Assembly (NCBI GenBank): GCA_017853205.1
Contig: JAFMKB010000021.1
Location: 1 to 41,545 of the forward strand
Reading direction: 5' to 3'
DNA length: 41,545 nt
Source of the DNA: Gammaproteobacteria bacterium
GTDB lineage: Bacteria; Pseudomonadota; Gammaproteobacteria; Pseudomonadales; Pseudohongiellaceae
A program made the position numbers and the translations under genes. The notes below the pieces were generated by a model, which was given only the letters and a program-made list of their open reading frames with translations, was not told the origin of the DNA and made no database searches. Below are positions 27,232-35,221 of the stretch, piece by piece (within the stretch, counting starts at the first letter, position 1; each line of letters starts with the position of its first letter).

Positions 27232-27397
27232 GCGGGGTTCGAAGAGCGGCGAGTTTTTACGGGCAAGTGTTTCGCAGCAGGCGGCGATCAGTTAGACTCA
27301 AAAACTCTAGAAAGGATACTAGATTTCGCTCACGGGCAGGGATTTGCTCGTTGCCAATAAAATGTTTGCAACGTCTAACTATTCAGAGGAAATCTCA

Positions 27398-27799
27398 ATG
27401 TCATACTCAGTTCTAAAGAAAATTCCCCGCGCGATCGCGAGTCTTTCACTGATTGCTTTTCTCGCATCTGTCTCGCAGGTCGCACTCGCAGATGATTCTG
27501 CGGCGGTCAAAACCATTGCCGGCGTACTTGTCGGTCTTAATCACTTTCCCTCAGCTGAGGATAAAGCGGCCCTCGCAGCAATTGCTGCCGACGAATCTAA
27601 TGGGATGGCTGTTCGGGCGCTCGCAAATGCGGTAGCCAATATTCAGCATGCGGCGACCGCCGAGGACAAGGCGGCTATGGAGCAGATAGTGGCGAGCGAT
27701 ATGGCTGATAGCCAGTCGAAGTCATTAGCTCAGATCGTGCTAAGCATAAATCATGTGCCGAGCGCGGAGGCCAAAGCGTCATTGCAGGCAATGCTGTAA
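27398..27799 (+). CDS. Small exported protein with three 35-residue repeats
   Basis: A 133-residue protein that starts at the ATG 27398 behind AGAGGA. A signal peptide ends near ALA-DD (31-32). The mature part is three tandem repeats with an exact 35-residue period, marked by H-x-x-S/T-A-E-x-K-A-A/S-L/M at His49, His84 and His119 (for example NHFPSAEDKAAL). Each repeat looks like two helices rich in Ala, so the protein may be a small alpha-solenoid. I do not recognise the family. It ends 14 bases before the TetR gene, on the same strand, so the two are probably co-transcribed. The His/Glu/Lys pattern could be a binding surface, but no ligand can be named. Confidence 0.75.
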   Translation: MSYSVLKKIPRAIASLSLIAFLASVSQVALADDSAAVKTIAGVLVGLNHFPSAEDKAALAAIAADESNGMAVRALANAVANIQHAATAEDKAAMEQIVASDMADSQSKSLAQIVLSINHVPSAEAKASLQAML

Positions 27800-27813
27800 G
27801 TGAACGGTCGTTT

Positions 27814-28566
27814 GTGAGCAGTAACTCGACACAAGCCGAAACGCAGTCCATCGAGAAAACCGGCTGGCCCCAGGTTCTTACGATGGAGGCGTTTCGCGCT
27901 GCTTGGCCTTTCGAAGGAGAGGCTTTCTGGCAAACGGTTTTTGAAATGCATAAGAATAAGATGCAGATTAAAAACCCCCGCGTCGCCATCGTTAATTTAG
28001 AGAAAATTTTCACCGCTACCTTCAGTCTTACAACCGAGAAGGGTTTTCAGGCTATGAGTCTTCGTGACCTCAGTAGCGAGGCGCAAATAAGCATGGGTGG
28101 CCTGTATTCGTATATTGGTAGTAAAGAAGATTTGGCCTCTGTTATCGAAGGTGTGCTTCGCGCATGTATCGATAAAGTTGTTGCCGGACTCAATAGGGCC
28201 AATCTTGAACCGGTCGACTTTTTGCGGACGTTAATTTTCAGCGAAATTTACATGGTCGAGGTGTTAAGGCCATGGTATCAATTCTGCTTCATGGAAGTGA
28301 AAGGTCTTCCGCGGTCACAGCAGCAGCAAACCTTAGAGCTCGAGCTGCGGTTCGAGGAGTCGCTTATTGAAGTGTTCGAAAAAGGCGCAGCAAGCGGCGT
28401 TTTTAGTTGTACAAATCCTCAACTGCTCGCTTCTCAGGTGACCGCTCAACTTGAGCAATGGCATTTAAAGCAGTGGAAATTTAAGCTGCGGGGCGTCACG
28501 AATGATGACTACGCGCAGTTCATTTTTGATAATCTGATGCGTTGTCTGCGCTGTAAGAGTGTGTAG
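27814..28566 (+). CDS. TetR/AcrR-family regulator with N-terminal extension
   Basis: A 250-residue regulator. The DNA-binding domain runs from about 60 to 110: NLEKIFTATFSLTTEKGFQAMS, LRDLSSEAQISMGGLYSYI (HTH, about 82-102) and GSKEDLASVIE. Its C-terminal domain (about 115-245) is helical, as in ligand- and dimer-forming TetR proteins. The HTH usually lies within the first 50 residues; here about 55 precede it, including AWPFEGEAFWQTVFEMHKNK. The start is a GTG without a clear ribosome site; ATG codons for Met24, 45 and 50 are alternatives, but the extension looks like real protein. It follows the small repeat-protein gene by 14 bp. Target and ligand unknown. Confidence 0.85.
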   Translation: MSSNSTQAETQSIEKTGWPQVLTMEAFRAAWPFEGEAFWQTVFEMHKNKMQIKNPRVAIVNLEKIFTATFSLTTEKGFQAMSLRDLSSEAQISMGGLYSYIGSKEDLASVIEGVLRACIDKVVAGLNRANLEPVDFLRTLIFSEIYMVEVLRPWYQFCFMEVKGLPRSQQQQTLELELRFEESLIEVFEKGAASGVFSCTNPQLLASQVTAQLEQWHLKQWKFKLRGVTNDDYAQFIFDNLMRCLRCKSV

Positions 28567-28573
28567 TTGGGCG

Positions 28574-29239
28574 TTAGCTATTCGCTGGGATAAGTCCTTT
28601 TTTGTCGGCATAAAATTCGCGAATTTTGATTAAATCAGCTTCCATGTCGCCGCTGGGATAAAAGAAATCGGCGAGACCTGCCTCTTTGTTATCGCCATCG
28701 ACATAGCCCATCAGTATCGGTACGCCCGCATTGCGCGCGATGTGATAGAAACCGGTTTTCCAAGCTTTCACCTTACTGCGCGTGCCTTCGGGAGGTACTA
28801 GCACTATCACCTCGGGATTCTCTCGGTAAAGCCGAACGGTTTCATTAACCACATTGTGAGATTTGCTGCGATTAATGGGAATACCTCCGAGGTATTTCAT
28901 AAGCCAACCAGCACCGAAAGGGAAAAGGGTGTGCTTGCCCATCCAGAAGACGCGAAGGCGTAGCTTAAGGACGACCATGAGCATCAGCGGGAAATCCCAG
29001 TTGCTCGTGTGGGGCGCGCCGATCAAGACAAAGCGGCCGTTCTTTTGCTCCTCTCCAACCGCTTTCCAGCCTATTAATTTCAGACCAACAATCGAGAGAA
29101 GCCTGAGTACCGGCGTGAGTAGCGGTGTTGAAAATACTGTCATACGCATAGAGAAAATATTCCTAAATAAAGTGCTCGGTAAGTGCGATAGAGAGCTCGT
29201 GCCGCGTCTAATCAAATTCCCAAGGGCTGAGATAGTCAT
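28574..29239 (-). CDS. PlsC-like acyltransferase (lysophosphatidate acyltransferase family)
   Basis: A protein of up to 221 residues with the glycerolipid acyltransferase blocks: HTSNWD (77-82, the catalytic HX4D), GGIPINR (118-124) and PEGTRSK (150-156). It is of the short type with HTSNWDF that acts on unidentified acyl acceptors, often found next to metabolic genes. The start is uncertain. The first ATG (29239) overlaps the upstream nitroreductase gene by 32 bp and has no ribosome site; the ATG at 29149 (MRMTVF) has AGGA at long spacing. It probably shares a transcript with the nitroreductase gene and ends seven bases from the convergent TetR gene. Confidence 0.85.
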   Translation of the reverse strand: MTISALGNLIRRGTSSLSHLPSTLFRNIFSMRMTVFSTPLLTPVLRLLSIVGLKLIGWKAVGEEQKNGRFVLIGAPHTSNWDFPLMLMVVLKLRLRVFWMGKHTLFPFGAGWLMKYLGGIPINRSKSHNVVNETVRLYRENPEVIVLVPPEGTRSKVKAWKTGFYHIARNAGVPILMGYVDGDNKEAGLADFFYPSGDMEADLIKIREFYADKKGLIPANS

Positions 29240-29771
29240 TTATATCGTGTTCTACCAAACCCTTCAGCGGGCCACAGGGGGTTCCGAGGTATAGGAAGCC
29301 GATAATTTTTTCATTTAATTGAACGCCGAGGCCAGAGCGAACTACTTCGTGATAGGCCTTCGAGCCGGTCCGCCACATCGAGCCCAGCCCCTGCGCATAG
29401 GCGGCAAGAGACATACATTGAACGGCTGCTGCTGCAGAATATTCCTGCTCGATGGTTGGCACCTTGGGGTGTTCTTGGAGTGCGGCTATGGCAACAATGA
29501 TTGTGGGCGCGCGCAGCGGTTTGTTGAGTATTTTCTCTCGCTGGGCCGGGGTTAGCTCGACACCGTCGGCAATCTCGGCGTCGAGAAAGAGTTCGCCTAA
29601 TCTAGTTAATGCTCGGTCCTGCAGCAGCAGAAATCTCGAAGGGCGCAGAAGCGCATGATCGGCGGCGCGCAGGGCTGCCTGGACGATAATGTCGATCTGT
29701 TCATGAGTTGGAGCCGGGGCGCTGAGTCGAGGACTCGAGCGCCGTGTGGTGAGGGCTTCAAGTGCGTCCAT
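29208..29771 (-). CDS. Nitroreductase-family protein (YdjA-like)
   Basis: A 187-residue FMN-dependent NAD(P)H oxidoreductase of the short YdjA type. Matching parts are MDALEALTTRRSSPRL, the PSRFLLLQD strand, LRAPTIIVAIA, KVPTIEQEYSAAAAVQ, LAAYAQGLGSMWRTG and IIGFLYLGTP. Members reduce nitro groups and quinones in vitro with unknown physiological substrate. The usual PDH (E. coli APDHKSMQPW) is here ADHALLRPSR. It lies upstream of, and overlaps, the PlsC-like gene. Confidence 0.9.
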   Translation of the reverse strand: MDALEALTTRRSSPRLSAPAPTHEQIDIIVQAALRAADHALLRPSRFLLLQDRALTRLGELFLDAEIADGVELTPAQREKILNKPLRAPTIIVAIAALQEHPKVPTIEQEYSAAAAVQCMSLAAYAQGLGSMWRTGSKAYHEVVRSGLGVQLNEKIIGFLYLGTPCGPLKGLVEHDINDYLSPWEFD

Positions 29772-30220
29772 TAAATTGTCCCTAAAGTGTGTAGGCTAGC
29801 CGTGAGACGCTGTGTAGCAGGCGGCTGTAACCGGTGAATCGCAGCTTACTGGATTTGATCGACTTCGCGTACCCCTCGGCAGCAATCAATTGCTTTGAGC
29901 AAGCGAATAGCCACAGAATTCGAAGGGAATAACATCTGATAAAACAATGTATTGTCCTCATAAAAAGGGTTATTAGCCGTGATACTGTCATATTCTTAAT
30001 GGTATACTTTTCCGCTAAGTTGACGATAACCCCTGGCAAGCAGCTGTGACTCCACTCACTCAGTACAAGCGCGGATTAGGGGATTATACGCAGAGCTTTA
30101 AAGGCAATGGTCTCACTCGCCATTCACAGCGTAAGACAAGAATAGAAAGTGGGTATTTGACGTGCAGCTTGCGTGACAAAACTGTGAAATTTTCTCAAAA
30201 AAGATAGGATTGCTCTAGTT
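29772..30220. other. Non-coding divergent gap (449 bp), nitroreductase | radical SAM
   Basis: No convincing gene lies here; a minus-strand frame at 29782-30039 starts at TTG and has a composition unlike a protein. On the plus strand an extended -10 element TGG-TATACT (30000-30008) could start a long leader for the radical SAM gene. TTGACG at 30156-30161 has no matching -10 at normal spacing. No terminator or repeat was found. Confidence 0.4.
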
Positions 30221-31882
30221 ATGAATTCGAAGGCAGATGTCATCGCGATAAGCACCGAACGCGCACCGTACCCGCAGGCCAAATCGCGGTGGTTTGGTAG
30301 CGTGAAGCGAGAGCGACTGCGCCTTGTCTTTGCCTTCTACTCGCCTGATGGTAATGAAATCGCCATGCCAATCGCGAGTATGTCTGCCTATCTTAAACGA
30401 GATTTCCCGTGGGTCGATGTCATCAATGAGCCAATCCTGATCCTGCGTGACGAAGAAAAGTATTCACCCACCAACTACGCAAAGATGATTGAGGCTCACG
30501 ATGCTGACGTAATTGCATTCTCGGTGATGAGCCCGCACTGGTATCCCATGGAGCCTTATTTCGAAGAGCTCAAAAAGTTGATGCCCAAGTTACCAATTGT
30601 CATCGGCGGCTACCAGGCTATGCTGTCGCAGCAGCAAACGATTGAGAATCCGAATGTTGACTATATCTGCACCGGCGACGGCGAATATGCAATCGGCAAT
30701 CTAGTTCAGCATTTGAAGGGCACAAAAGACGGTCACGCCGACGGTATGTGGGAAAAACTGATCGACGGAGAGATTTACGAATCAGAACCGCATCAGATAG
30801 GCGACCTCGCTTCTCTCCCGTTTCCAGATTATGAAGTGTTTGCCAAGGAAGACGGCTTCAAAGATGTGAACTCCTCCATTTTTGGCCCGAAGGGCAAACT
30901 CGTGCTGCCGGTGATGACCGGTCGCGGTTGTCCTTATCGCTGCACGTATTGCTGCAATACGCCAATTTTAGAGGGATGGAAAACCAAGAAGACGTTTCTG
31001 CGAAAATACGATCCGCAGGATATGGTCGACGAGCTAGTCCGACTGCGCGATAAGTTTAATGTGGGCTATTTTGAGTTCTGGGACGAGTTGTTTTTGTCGA
31101 ATTTGAAATTCGTGCGAGCGTTTTTTGCGCTCTACAAAGAGCAGCTCGGATTGCCATTCTCCATAAACTCTCGTGTAGAAGTGATGAACGAAGAGTTTTG
31201 CAAAACAGCAGCTGAAGCGGGATGCCATACTATTTGGTTCGGTATTGAAAGTGGCGACGAAGAGTATCGCGCAAAAATGTTAGGCCGCAAGATGACGAAT
31301 GAGCAGGTCGTTGCGGCAGCGGAGAATTGTAAAAAAGCGGGGATCAATCGCCTGACGTTCAATATCGTTGGTGCGCCATTGGAAACCGCGGAAAATATGC
31401 GGCAGACCCTTGAGTTGAATAAAAAGATTGCACCAGAGCATTTCTTTTTCTTCCCTTATATTCCACTGAGAGGAACGCCACTTTATAACATTGCGAAAGA
31501 AGAAGGCCTGCTACTTGAGACTAAACGCAATCTTCACTATCTTTCGGCCGCGAATGACAGGCAGTTCACGCTTAATATGAAGGAGCGTCCAGAGCTTTTG
31601 ACAGCTGAGGAATACGATGAGATCTGCAAAGAGATGTTAGCCTTCCAAGAGGCTAATAATCGTCTCAGCTACTCCGATGAGGAAACGGGCGAGACTTCGC
31701 CAATGACAGTCGAAGACAAAAGTTTCTCGCTTGTGGAGGATCCAGCGCCTCAGGCTGAAGTTGAAGTCCAACTTACGCCAGCCCTAGACGACTCCGTGCA
31801 GCAGTTCACGCCGCCACCTCAAATCGCGACCAAAGGCAAAACGTCACTGCTTGACAGCGTGAGAGATTTTTTCCGCAGCTAG
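30221..31882 (+). CDS. Radical SAM protein with B12-binding-like N-terminal domain
   Basis: A 553-residue protein. Residues 33-165 form a Rossmann-like domain of the B12-binding type (VIGGYQAML, then VDYICTGDGEYA) but lack the DxHxxG motif that ligates cobalamin. The radical SAM core follows with RGCPYRCTYC (Cys237, 241, 244) for the 4Fe-4S cluster, the FWDELFLSN segment, GIESGDEE and IVGAPLET. After about 460 comes a loosely structured acidic tail ending in an amphipathic SLLDSVRDFFRS. BchE-like and methyltransferase-like members share this layout; the reaction is unknown. The last 39 bp overlap the convergent MATE gene, so both C-termini are coded on opposite strands of one stretch. Confidence 0.87.
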   Translation: MNSKADVIAISTERAPYPQAKSRWFGSVKRERLRLVFAFYSPDGNEIAMPIASMSAYLKRDFPWVDVINEPILILRDEEKYSPTNYAKMIEAHDADVIAFSVMSPHWYPMEPYFEELKKLMPKLPIVIGGYQAMLSQQQTIENPNVDYICTGDGEYAIGNLVQHLKGTKDGHADGMWEKLIDGEIYESEPHQIGDLASLPFPDYEVFAKEDGFKDVNSSIFGPKGKLVLPVMTGRGCPYRCTYCCNTPILEGWKTKKTFLRKYDPQDMVDELVRLRDKFNVGYFEFWDELFLSNLKFVRAFFALYKEQLGLPFSINSRVEVMNEEFCKTAAEAGCHTIWFGIESGDEEYRAKMLGRKMTNEQVVAAAENCKKAGINRLTFNIVGAPLETAENMRQTLELNKKIAPEHFFFFPYIPLRGTPLYNIAKEEGLLLETKRNLHYLSAANDRQFTLNMKERPELLTAEEYDEICKEMLAFQEANNRLSYSDEETGETSPMTVEDKSFSLVEDPAPQAEVEVQLTPALDDSVQQFTPPPQIATKGKTSLLDSVRDFFRS

Positions 31883-33250
31883 CGCGCGTCTTACCGTGAC
31901 CCAGCTGATCATTGCCACGAGAGTGTTGGCGAAGACAGCTCCGCCGAAAAAGCCTGTCACGCCATAGAGGCGGCTTCCCAGGTACGCGCAGGGCACATAG
32001 AAAACAAAGAACCGTGCAATGCTAAGATAGAGCGCCGTCATGGGGCGATGCATGGCGTTAAGCGATGAGTTGCTTAAGATGATGATGCCCTGCATTCCGT
32101 ATCCCATTGGTAAAATCCAAATAAAGAGACGTATTGTCTCGAGCACTTCAGGGTCCGAGGTGAACAAGCCTGCTATCCAGGGTGCTGCAAGAATTAGCAA
32201 AAGATAAACAGCAAATTGCCAGATCACAATAAAGCGAAGGCTCATGCTGTAGGCCTCCTTTATCCGGTCTAATCGTCCCGCCCCGTAATTTTGGCTTATT
32301 AACGGCGGCAACGTGGATGACATCGCTAGCACCAGAAGAGTAGCGATAGGCTCGAGCCTTGCACCGACGCCAAAAGCTGCGACGACGCTGGTTCCGAAGC
32401 CTGCCGCTATCGCAGTCATTGTCCCCATCGCTAGGGGTGTCATCATGTTGGCGCCAGCCGCTGGCAAACCAATTCTTAACATCTCCCGTGATGAACTTAT
32501 AAGTATTTGCTGACTAGGTAGGCTAGTGCTTATCAGCTGATGTTTTATAGCAAGATGATAAAACAGGTAGCCATAGCCAACCGTCCACGCGGCAAGCGTA
32601 GCGATAGCGGCGCCTTTAACGCCCATGGCTGGGACAGGTCCCCAGCCGAAGATTAGCAGTGGGTCTAAGAGTGCGTTAATCAGGCCGGATCCAGCCATGA
32701 TTATGCTCGGCGTTTTCGAGTCGCCATGCGCGCGCAGAATGCTGTTGGCCGTCATTAAACCAACAAGGAGGACGCTACCAGGGAACCAAATGCTCATATA
32801 GTCATGAATTAGTGCGATGAGCGTTGCGTCGGCTCCCATCACAGTGAACAGCGGCTCCATAAAAAACCAGCAACCCGCGATGAGCACCGCAGCGAAGGCG
32901 AGCGCGACGTAATTGATGACTGTTGAGCTTTCTTTCGCTCGCACAAGATCTTCACGGCCAATGTATTTAGCGACAACAGCGGAGGCACCGATACCGAGGC
33001 CGATCGCGAGGCTCATGATGGTGAATGTGACAGGGAAGGTGAAGCTGATCGCGGTGAGTTCGGCGGTGCCTAGAAGGCTTACGAAGAATGTGTCTACGAG
33101 ACTGAACGTAAACATCATGAACATGCCGACGATCATCGGCAGGGTCATTCGGATTAGTGACGCTTTTATTGAGCCTTCGACAAGGCTATGTTTTTGTTGC
33201 TGGCTAGGCGGCTCATTGCGCTTGCTAGTATTCGATGACTCGTTTGCCAT
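31844..33250 (-). CDS. MATE-family efflux transporter
   Basis: A 468-residue inner-membrane antiporter with about 12 helices in two MatE halves. Typical are SLIRMTLPMIVGMFMMFTFSLVDTFFVS at the first helix pair, the GIGASAVVAKYIG loop, ISQNYGAGR in the second half and the LDPLLIFG segment. It expels cationic drugs or metabolites in exchange for Na+ or H+. The first 25 residues are polar and cytoplasmic. It lies upstream of nothing on its strand except suhB, which ends 26 bp from its start, so the two may be co-transcribed. Its 3' end overlaps the radical SAM gene by 39 bp. Confidence 0.93.
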   Translation of the reverse strand: MANESSNTSKRNEPPSQQQKHSLVEGSIKASLIRMTLPMIVGMFMMFTFSLVDTFFVSLLGTAELTAISFTFPVTFTIMSLAIGLGIGASAVVAKYIGREDLVRAKESSTVINYVALAFAAVLIAGCWFFMEPLFTVMGADATLIALIHDYMSIWFPGSVLLVGLMTANSILRAHGDSKTPSIIMAGSGLINALLDPLLIFGWGPVPAMGVKGAAIATLAAWTVGYGYLFYHLAIKHQLISTSLPSQQILISSSREMLRIGLPAAGANMMTPLAMGTMTAIAAGFGTSVVAAFGVGARLEPIATLLVLAMSSTLPPLISQNYGAGRLDRIKEAYSMSLRFIVIWQFAVYLLLILAAPWIAGLFTSDPEVLETIRLFIWILPMGYGMQGIIILSNSSLNAMHRPMTALYLSIARFFVFYVPCAYLGSRLYGVTGFFGGAVFANTLVAMISWVTVRRALAAEKISHAVKQ

Positions 33251-33276
33251 AGCGCGCCTACCCTGTGTGATTGCTG

Positions 33277-34068
33277 TTAAGCACCTTTCTTCGCTTGGCG
33301 CAGTTTTACCATCTGCTTGAGAATTTTGGGGTTGGCGAACAGAAGTTCTTGCGCGCTCGAATAGTCGGGGTTTGCCAATTCCGAACCAATTAAGCCTCCT
33401 GCCTCTTTCAAAATCAATGCCGCGGCGTCGATTGAGTGACTTGCTCCGGCGACGTTTGGCGCCCAGCCACCTTGGAGTCGATCCGCGGCTGTGTTGACTA
33501 TGTCCAGTGCCGCGCAGCCTGAGATGCGAACGCGTGCGCCAGTATCGACAACAGCACGCTGCAAATCTAGGAGCGTCCCAATGTCCTCCGACTCATCATT
33601 GAGACCAATAAGCGCGCCGACACTCAGTTCTGTTTCTTTGCCGACGCGAAGTCGTCGAGAATTTAGCTGAGCGCCACCACCGCGTGAGGCCACGAACTCT
33701 TCATTTGTCATGGGGCAGACTACGGCAGCATGTTGAATAACACCCTCTATTTTGCAGGCGAGCGATACTGCGAATTGCGTGTAGCCCCGAGCGAAATTGT
33801 GGTTGCCTATCAACGGGTCGATCAGCCAAACGATATCCTTGCGTATGCCAGCACGCAGGCCGGTTGCGCGTGAATCGATGCTGTGCTCGGGGTAAGCTTT
33901 GAGTAGGTGATACTGTAGCGTTTTGTCCGAATCGAGGTCCATTGATGTGAGGAACGAGTCAGGGTCATCGTTAATCACTTTGATTCGGTCGAGTCTATCG
34001 CTGCTATGGGCTATCGCCTCGGCGGCATCACGCGCTGCTTTGAGCGCAATATTTATCATTGGGTGCAT
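33277..34068 (-). CDS. suhB: SuhB orthologue with lost catalytic metal ligands
   Basis: A 263-residue inositol-monophosphatase-fold protein. It begins MHPMINIALKAAR like E. coli SuhB and lies divergent from trmJ, the conserved place of suhB. Over residues 1-100 it aligns to E. coli SuhB without a gap, yet the metal and catalytic residues are changed: Glu67 is Arg and Glu68 Ala, Asp87 in IDPLDGTTNF is Ile (IDPLIGNHNF), Thr89 is Asn and Thr90 His, and the Asp of WDFAAG is Ser (HSIDAAA). Only Asp84 is kept, so phosphatase activity is very unlikely. SuhB in E. coli also binds RNA polymerase with Nus factors in rRNA antitermination, a role that does not need catalysis; that role is the likely one here (inference). 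The ATG at 34068 fits the family; a TTG one codon earlier is less likely. Confidence 0.9.
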   Translation of the reverse strand: MHPMINIALKAARDAAEAIAHSSDRLDRIKVINDDPDSFLTSMDLDSDKTLQYHLLKAYPEHSIDSRATGLRAGIRKDIVWLIDPLIGNHNFARGYTQFAVSLACKIEGVIQHAAVVCPMTNEEFVASRGGGAQLNSRRLRVGKETELSVGALIGLNDESEDIGTLLDLQRAVVDTGARVRISGCAALDIVNTAADRLQGGWAPNVAGASHSIDAAALILKEAGGLIGSELANPDYSSAQELLFANPKILKQMVKLRQAKKGA

Positions 34069-34319
34069 CAAACCGATCCTATCAAAGTGGTCTCTGCGCG
34101 CGTAAATTGTAGCGCCGAGTAACGAGCAATAACTCGATGCGCGGCGCGCGAGGCGAAAGCAGAAAAAGTAAAGAGCGAGAGACTTTCCTATCGCACCATC
34201 GCCTAGCGATGATAATCAAGAGCCTCAGAAGTCGTAATGATAACAGAAGAGAGGCGATGCGATGAATTTCTTTATCGACCTCACGAGGGTTTTTGGCTAG
34301 TCGATCCTTGTGTCCATGC

Positions 34320-34328
34320 TGCTATAAT
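34320..34328 (+). promoter_or_regulatory. Extended -10 promoter of trmJ
   Basis: TGC-TATAAT (34320-34328) is a full-consensus extended -10 element; no good -35 is seen, which such promoters do not need. The start would be near 34335, about 29 nt before the trmJ TTG. The rest of the suhB-trmJ gap holds a TACAAT on the minus strand (34104-34109) that could be the suhB -10. Confidence 0.6.
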
Positions 34329-34363
34329 GAGTTTTTGACAGACTCCTTCTAAGGAAATCCTAC

Positions 34364-35221
34364 TTGAATATCGAGAAGAAGCCCACTGCGGCCGAATGGA
34401 TGCCACTATTGGATCCAAGCCAAATAGCCGTTGTATTAGTTAACACCTCGCATCCCGGTAATATTGGCGCTACGGCACGGGCAATGAAAAACATGGGTCT
34501 CACGCAATTAATTCTCGTGGATCCCGAGGATTTCCCAAGCGGTGCGGCAACGGCGCGAGCGGTTTCTGCCGTCGATATTCTCGAAAACGCGCGAGTCGTC
34601 GATACGTTGGAAGAAGCGGTGGCAGACTGTGGCCTGATTATCGGCACTAGTGCGCGCTCACGAAAACTTCCATGGCCCATGCTGGATGGCGAAAGCTGTG
34701 CAGATAAGGTGTTTAGAGAGCACAAAACTAACAAAGTGGCTTTAGTCTTCGGTCGCGAAGACTCGGGTTTAAATAACGAGGAGCTTCAACTCTGTCAGTA
34801 CCATGTGCAGATACCTACTTCGCCTGAATGCAGTTCGCTAAATTTATCGGCGGCAGTGATGGTGGTAACCTATGAAATTGCCAAGCGTGCGCGTCATCAA
34901 GAAAACGCAGTGAAACTACCCGAAGATGATTTTTGGGACCAAGAGCGCGCTACCGCAGATGAGAATGAACGCTTTTTCGAACATCTTGAAAAAGTGATGA
35001 TCGCTATCAGATTCCACGATCCAGAGAATCCTCGGCAACTTATGCAGAGGATGCGCCGGCTCTTCGGGCGTATTCGAATCGATGTCATGGAGATGAATAT
35101 TCTGCGCGGAATATTAAGTAATATCGAATGGCATATAAAAACACGAGAGGAACGTAAGGTACCCCCTCGCGGTGCAACTATCGAGCAACTCGAAGAGCAA
35201 ATGTCCCAAGAAAAAACTTAG
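34364..35221 (+). CDS. trmJ: tRNA (cytidine/uridine-2'-O-)-methyltransferase TrmJ
   Basis: A 285-residue SPOUT methyltransferase that methylates the ribose of nucleotide 32 in several tRNAs. It has [23 protein letters not shown] at the start, [26 protein letters not shown] and the knot segment [16 protein letters not shown], followed by a helical C-terminal dimerisation region (about 190-270). The start is TTG with AAGGA eight bases ahead; the first in-frame ATG is 12 codons further, lacks a ribosome site and would trim the region before [10 protein letters not shown]. It is divergent from suhB. Its stop overlaps that of ygiQ by four bases. The cysE/iscR genes that follow trmJ in E. coli are absent. 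Confidence 0.95.
   Translation: MNIEKKPTAAEWMPLLDPSQIAVVLVNTSHPGNIGATARAMKNMGLTQLILVDPEDFPSGAATARAVSAVDILENARVVDTLEEAVADCGLIIGTSARSRKLPWPMLDGESCADKVFREHKTNKVALVFGREDSGLNNEELQLCQYHVQIPTSPECSSLNLSAAVMVVTYEIAKRARHQENAVKLPEDDFWDQERATADENERFFEHLEKVMIAIRFHDPENPRQLMQRMRRLFGRIRIDVMEMNILRGILSNIEWHIKTREERKVPPRGATIEQLEEQMSQEKT

Noticed and set aside
29782..30039. 85-codon minus-strand frame before the nitroreductase gene
   Set aside because: Starts with TTG without ribosome site, Cys/Ile/Leu-rich composition unlike a globular or membrane protein, no family.
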